From CAVOHU01 sp963817885 (GTDB lineage: Bacteria > Acidobacteriota > Vicinamibacteria > Vicinamibacterales > JAKQTR01), in the NCBI GenBank assembly GCA_963817885.1, contig CAWFQE010000002.1, forward strand, positions 682,001-746,000: DNA of 64,000 nucleotides, given 5' to 3'. Both the position numbers and the translations under genes were made by a program. The stretch's first letter is position 1. Each line of letters begins with the position of its first letter. Below are positions 59,121-64,000 of this stretch, piece by piece. Below the pieces are notes generated by a model. It saw only the letters and a program-made list of their open reading frames with translations. It searched no databases and was not told where the DNA came from.

Positions 59121-59998
59121 TAGCCGAACCTCCCGGTGATGTAGGCCTCGGTATGGGCCTCCCGCGGGTTGGTGAACAACTCCGCCGTGCCGCTGTACTC
59201 GATCAGACGACCCAACCAGAAGAAGGCCGTCTGGTCGGACACCCGCGCGGCCTGCTGCAGGTTGTGCGTGACGATGACAATAGTGTAGTCCCGCTTCAGC
59301 TCGAAGATCAGTTCCTCGATCCGGGCGGTCGCGATCGGATCGAGGGCCGAGCACGGCTCGTCCATCAGGATGATCTCCGGCTCGATCGCGATGGCCCGGG
59401 CGATGCAGAGCCGTTGCTGCTGCCCGCCCGAGAGCGACAGCCCGTTGCTCGTCAGCCGGTCCTTGACCTCGTCCCACAGCGCCGCCCCGCGCAGCGACCG
59501 TTCGCAGGCCTCATCGAGCGTCGTCTTGTCACGGATTCCGGCAATTCGCAGCCCGTAGACCACGTTTTCGTAGATCGATTTGGGGAGCGGGTTGGATTTC
59601 TGGAACACCATGCCCACTTTCCGCCGAATCTCGATGACGTCCGTGTCCGTCGAGAAGACGTCCCGGCCCATCACATCGATCCTCCCCGTCACGCGAACGT
59701 TGTCGATGAGGTCGTTCATCCGGTTGAAGCATCTCAGCAGGGTCGACTTCCCGCACCCGGAAGGACCAATGAACGCCGTCGCCTGCCTGGGCGGGATCTC
59801 CATGCCGACGTCGAACAGCGCCTGATTGTCTCCATACCAGAGGTTGGCACCCTGGATCACGATGGCTGGTTCGGGTGGGGCCTGGTTCCGGGACTGTCCC
59901 GACCGCTCCTGGTCGGCACTCGACCCGGGCGCCGGCGGGGAAACACGAATCACGGGCCCCGGCCCGTGGTTCGCCAACTGGAATCCATTCATGCCCAA
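59120..59998 (-). CDS. pstB: Phosphate ABC transporter ATPase PstB
   Basis: 292 residues; ATG 59998 or 59992. The first 45 residues are a Pro/Ser-rich extension not found in most PstB proteins. Core: LWYGDNQALFDVGMEIP, Walker A GPSGCGKST, KVGMVFQKSNPLPKSIYENV, signature LSGGQQQRLCIARAIA, Walker B IILMDEPCSALDP and switch VTHNLQQAARVSD. Energises phosphate import through PstCA. 3 bases after the pstA stop. Confidence 0.95.
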   Translation of the reverse strand: MGMNGFQLANHGPGPVIRVSPPAPGSSADQERSGQSRNQAPPEPAIVIQGANLWYGDNQALFDVGMEIPPRQATAFIGPSGCGKSTLLRCFNRMNDLIDNVRVTGRIDVMGRDVFSTDTDVIEIRRKVGMVFQKSNPLPKSIYENVVYGLRIAGIRDKTTLDEACERSLRGAALWDEVKDRLTSNGLSLSGGQQQRLCIARAIAIEPEIILMDEPCSALDPIATARIEELIFELKRDYTIVIVTHNLQQAARVSDQTAFFWLGRLIEYSGTAELFTNPREAHTEAYITGRFG

Positions 59999-60001
59999 CT
60001 C

Positions 60002-61655
60002 CTAGAAGGCGGAGACCTGGTAACGCTTCTTCAGCCTGTTTCGCACGATGATGCCCGTCAGGTTCAGGAGCACGACAATCACGAGCAGGAGGATCGTGGT
60101 GGCGTACACCATGGGCTTGGCCGCCTCGACGTTCGGGCTCTGGAACCCGACGTCGTAGATGTGAAAGCCCAGGTGCATGAACTTCCGCTCCAGGTGGACG
60201 AACGGAAAGATGCCGTCAACGGGCAGGTCGGGCGCCAGCTTCACGACCCCGGTGATCATGAGGGGCGCGACTTCGCCCGCTCCGCGCGCCATCGCCAGGA
60301 TCAGGCCAGTCAGGATGCCCGGCGCGGCCGCCGGCAACACCACCCGCAGGATCGTCTGGAACTTGGTGGCGCCCACGGCCAGAGAGGCCTCGCGCATCGA
60401 GCGCGGCACGGCCGCCAGCGCTTCCTCCGCCGCGACAATGACGACCGGGACCGTCAGCAGGCCGAGCGTGAGGGAGGCCCACAGAATGCCGCCCGTGCCG
60501 AAGGTCGGCGTCGGCAGCCGCTCGGGATAGAACGTCCGGTCGATCGCGCCACCGACGAGATAGACGAAGAACCCGAGGCCGAACACGCCGAAGACGATCG
60601 AGGGCACGCCCGCCAGGTTGTTCACGGCAATCCGCACGAGCCGCACGAGGACGCCTGCCTTGGCGTATTCCCGCAGGTAGACGGCGGCGACCACGCCGAA
60701 CGGCACGGCGAGCAGGCTCATGATCATGACCATCATGACGGTGCCGAAGATGGCCGGGAGGATGCCGCCCTCCGTGTTCGACTCGCGCGGGTCGCTCGAG
60801 AGGAACTCCCAGAGCCGGCTCGCATAGATCTTCGCGCGCGAGGCCGTCGAAAGCTGGTTCGGGGCATACACACGAAAGAGGTCGAGCGTGGGCAGCTGCT
60901 TCTCGCCACCGTCGATGGCTCGCAAGGTCAGCCGGATTCGGGACGCGGTCTCGGCCGCGTGGCTCAACTGCAGTTCCAGCTGACCGTAACGCGCCTTCAA
61001 TTCCGGGTCCGCTGGCCGATGTCGGCCCGATCCGTACGCTGGGACTCGGCAGATCGGCGCCTCGTGCGGCGGCAAGGTCCAGTTTTCGCGACCGCAGCCG
61101 CTCGCGTTCGAGCTCGGCGTTGACCTGGGCAATCTCGCCCCGCTCGAGAGCGCGAATCGCGGCCCGGTCCCGCGCGGCCTGCTCGACCAGAGGCGTGAGC
61201 GCCTGCCGCACATTCTCCGACGCCGGACGTCGACCGTCCGGTCGCCGTCAGTCAGGAGCGTCGCCCATCCGATGAAGGGGCCGTACTCGCGCCGTTCGAC
61301 GTAGAGCGACGTCGGCCGGGTAGCTGATGGATGCTATCGCCGCCTCGTCGACCCACCGAAGTCCGCGGCCGCCAGATCGCGATTGCCCATGCTTGATCTG
61401 CAGTCGGAACCGCGGGAGGTGTTCCGCGGTGCCCGGCGCCGGAATCGCTTCGCGGTCGCTCGATTTCACCGAGCAGCACCGTCCCGTCCTTCAGCGTGAG
61501 CTTCGCCACGGGTCGCGGCCAGAAGAACCCGAGGCCGTTCACGAGGATGAGGCCGATCATCCCCGCAATCATCAGCAGGCACACGCCGAGACCGCTGCCG
61601 CTCAGCCAGAGGCCAGGGTCGCCGCGCCGGAAGCAGGGCTCGCAAGGTGTCCCAT
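60002..61655 (-). pseudogene. pstA: Phosphate ABC transporter permease PstA, frameshifted N-terminal part
   Basis: ATG 61655 shares one base with the pstC stop (TGATG). The membrane core from about 60.95 to 60.0 kb is intact (GGILPAIFGTVMMVMIMSLLAVPFGVVAAVYLREYA; NNLAGVPSIVFGVFGLGFFVYLVGG; SMREASLAVGATKFQTILRVVLPAAAPGILTG; ARGAGEVAPLMITGV, all PstA). The N-terminal extension is broken by about four one-base shifts between 61.6 and 61.0 kb, for example after ATLASG; its pieces (LLMIAGMIGLILVNGLGFFWPRPVAKLTLKDG) match the long PstA form. Probably intact in the organism. Confidence 0.85.
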
Positions 61656-63900
61656 CAGACCGCCTTGTATCGCTCGCGCAGCCGCTGGCGAATCAGCTCG
61701 GCAAGCGTGTTGACGACGAAGGTCATCGACGAAGAGCGAGGACGGCGGACAGGAACAGCGTCCGGTAGAGGGTGCCGCCGTAGGGCGCTTCGGGGATCTC
61801 GACCGCGATGTTGGCCGCAAGCGTGCGGATGCCGTTGAAGATGGACCAGTCCATCAGCGGCGTGTTCCCGGTCGCCATCAGCACGATCATCGTCTCGCCG
61901 ACCGCGCGCCCGAAGCCCACCATGGTCGCCGAGAAGACCCCGGGACTCGCCGTGGGCAGCACCACGCGCACGGCCGTCTGCCAGCGGCTGGCACCGAGCG
62001 CGAGCGACGCGGCCGTCAGGCTGGACGGGACGCTGGAGAACGCGTCCTCGGAGATCGTGAAGATGATCGGGATCGACGGCGAAGCCCATGGCCAGGCCGA
62101 CGACGAGGCAGTTGCGCTGGTCGTAGGTCAGGCCGAGCGCCTGCCTCAGCCAGAAGCGCGCGTCGCCGGCGAACAGCCAGCCTTCGACCAGCGGCCCGAG
62201 CCGCACGCCAGCACCGCGCCAGCCAGGAGCAGCGGCACGATGAGCAGCAGCTCGGTGCCCGGCTTGAGGCGTGCCGCCAGCCGTCTGCGGCAGCAGTCGC
62301 CACAGGAACACGCCCGAGGTGCCGGCGAGCGGCAGGAGCGGAATCATCATGAACACCGCGACGAGGTTCTTCTCGACGACCGACGCCAGATACAGGCCGG
62401 CGAGGAACCCGATGACGACCGACGGCAGCGCGGCCATGATCTCGACGGTCGGCTTGATCTTCGAGCGGATGGACGGGTGCACGAACTGCGAGGTGTAGAG
62501 CGCGCCGAGCACCGCCAGCGGAACCGCGAAGAGCATCGCGTAGAAGGTGCCCTTGATCGTGCCGAAGATGAGCGGGACGAGGCTCAACTTCGGTTCGAAG
62601 TCGTCGGTCGCGCCGGTCGACTGCCAGACGTACGCCGGGCGCGGATATCCCTCGTACCACGTCTTGCCGAACAGCGTCTTCCAGCTGACTTCCGGATGGG
62701 CGTTGTCGCAGGACGAACCGCGTGAGCGTCGATCCACGCAGCACGAACAGCCCGTCGGCCTTGGGCGTCAATCACCACGGCGCGAACGGCGCCGGCGCCG
62801 GCGAGCGTCAGCAGCGTACGTTCGGACGTCTGGTGCCGGAGCACGATGGACCCGTCGGCGCCGACCGTCACGAAACTGCGGTCCCGGGGCGACGGCACGA
62901 TGCGCGACGATGGCGCTGCCCTGCGGCTCGAAGACGTGCGCGCAGAGCATCGCGTCGGCGCCGCCCGCGCCGCCCGCCGCCCGGAACCAGCTGCGTGACC
63001 TCGCCGCGCGCGTGCCGGCCACGAACGACGGTCCGCCGATCAGCCACTCGAGCGCCGTGACGGGCCCGCGACCGACCGGCGACACGTCGGTCAGCTCGGC
63101 GCGTCCTCGACGACCCAGTGGTAGACGCGCCCCGATCGGTCCCCGCGATCAGCGCGCCTCCGCGTCCGGCCCGCGATGCCGGTGACGTGGCTCGCCCGGC
63201 TCTCGTCATCACCGACGCGCGGTGCTCGCCTCCGGCTCGTCGGTCCACCAGAGCGAGGACCGTCCGATCGTCAACGAGCGCCGCCACGAGCTTCCGGCCG
63301 TCCTGCTCGGCGTAGGACACCTGCCGGATCGGGCGTCCTGCCGGGTCGAGATCGATGAGCCCGCGGTCGCGGATCTCCACGGTCAGAGTCCGCTCATGGC
63401 CTGGTCGCGGTACTGCGGCGTGAATCGCAACCTGCATGAGCGCAACGCGACCATCCGAGCGAGCCGGCCGCGACGAACCCGCCGACGACACTTCGCGAGG
63501 CAGCCGTGACGGTGCACCGTCCAGGCCCGGCAACGGCAGCGCGTGCGCCGACGGCGCCCGTCGTCGTGTCGCGGAACACCAGTTGCGCGCTCGGGTCGAC
63601 GTCGTAAGAGGTAGCGCTGGTATTCGTCCGACCCTCGCGCCATCAGAGCTGACGCCGTGCCGGAGGCCGCATCGGCAGCGAGCGTCGTCGTCGCCTGCCA
63701 GATCCGCCGTGGCCGGACGGAACAACGGGCACCGCCTCGGCGGCGATGAACACGAGGATGCCGAGGACGCAGACGACGACGGCAGATGCCGCCGAGCGTG
63801 ATGGCAACGACCGCAGCCCGGTCGATGCGCTTGAGGCGCCGATCCGGCGGCTTGCGGCCGCCATCTCGTTCGCGAACGGCGATGGGACGGTAGATGGCAT
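61655..63900 (-). pseudogene. pstC: Phosphate ABC transporter permease PstC (long form), many frameshifts
   Basis: First helix (DRAAVVAITLGG then VVVCVLGILVFIAAEAVPLF) near the right end, a large periplasmic insertion of about 400 residues with repeated beta-propeller-like stretches, and the permease core WYEGYPRPAYVWQSTGATDDFEPKLSLVPLIFGTIKGTFYAMLFAVPLA, EIMAALPSVVIGFLAGL, then out-of-frame pieces MRVVLPTASPGVFSATMVGFGRAVGETMIVLMATGNTP and MTFVVNTLAELIRQRLRERYKAV (each quoted as separate short matches). The frame changes repeatedly from 63.85 to 61.7 kb. The exact start is uncertain. pstS, if present, would lie beyond the right edge. Confidence 0.75.
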
Positions 63901-64000
63901 CTGAAGACAACGAAGGGCCGACGGCACATCCGGCCGCCGGCCCGCGCCGAGCGGCCTGAGCCCGGACGTATCCGGCCCGGGCCTCCGCGCGCACTACTTC
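63901..64000. other. Right-edge sequence upstream of pstC
   Basis: 100 bases, GC-rich, no feature I can support; too short to judge. Confidence 0.3.

Overview
The window is 64 kb of high-GC, densely coded bacterial chromosome. It holds a large Oar-type TonB-dependent receptor with a carboxypeptidase-regulatory-like N-terminus, several Tat-exported glycosidases, a CusABC-type metal efflux system, an ECF sigma factor with DGPF/YCII partners, and many small secreted proteins. This mix best fits an Acidobacteriota soil organism, perhaps a Vicinamibacteria-like lineage. That assignment is inferred from gene content; there is no rRNA here to confirm it. I saw no tRNA, rRNA, CRISPR array or transposase.

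Layout. 0-3 kb: the start of a Tat-exported glycoside hydrolase, a 75-bp inverted-repeat element, and an IclR regulator. 3-9.4 kb: an operon of two CapA-like metallophosphatase paralogues flanking one Oar-like receptor, with a strong sigma70 promoter. 9.5-18.4 kb: two divergent CoA-catabolic operons (ADP-forming acyl-CoA synthetase and DECR2-like reductase on one side; CoA-transferase, hydroxyacyl-CoA dehydrogenase, thiolase, enoyl-CoA hydratase and aromatic-acid-type MFS carrier on the other), separated by a perfect 20-bp palindrome. 18.4-22.2 kb: a second copy of the 75-bp element, a GH92 alpha-mannosidase and an orphan dCache sensor. 22.3-29.3 kb: a Rho_N-like small protein and a Cys-rich/TolC/CusB/CusA efflux operon. 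29.3-42 kb: mostly monocistronic exported enzymes (TylF-like methyltransferase, histidine phosphatase, VOC protein, exported O-methyltransferase, esterase, TlpA thioredoxin), mixed with decayed genes. 42-44.6 kb: an ECF42-like sigma factor, two YCII genes that share a conserved upstream promoter block, and a third, broken YCII remnant. 44.8-49.5 kb: uvrA, a nucleotidyltransferase and a PH-domain membrane protein. 49.6-55.6 kb: an unusual five-gene operon encoding a membrane protein, an SPFH-like coiled-coil protein, an FHA-like protein, a Ser/Thr kinase and a papain-like protease, four of them carrying zinc ribbons. 55.9-64 kb: the pstC-pstA-pstB-phoU-phoB-phoR phosphate operon, cut by the right window edge.

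Reading quality. Several conserved genes carry single-base frameshifts. They are densest in uvrA/nucleotidyltransferase (45.4-48.6 kb) and pstA/pstC (61-64 kb). Because these genes are otherwise perfectly conserved, I treat most of the shifts as probable assembly indels rather than biology, and the spans given join the frames. Other decay (the esterase remnant, the ABC remnant, the YCII remnant fused to the sigma gene) involves missing segments and looks biological.

Most interesting unexplained unit: the zinc-ribbon / SPFH / FHA / kinase / C1-protease operon at 49.6-55.6 kb, which looks like a self-contained signalling or conflict module.
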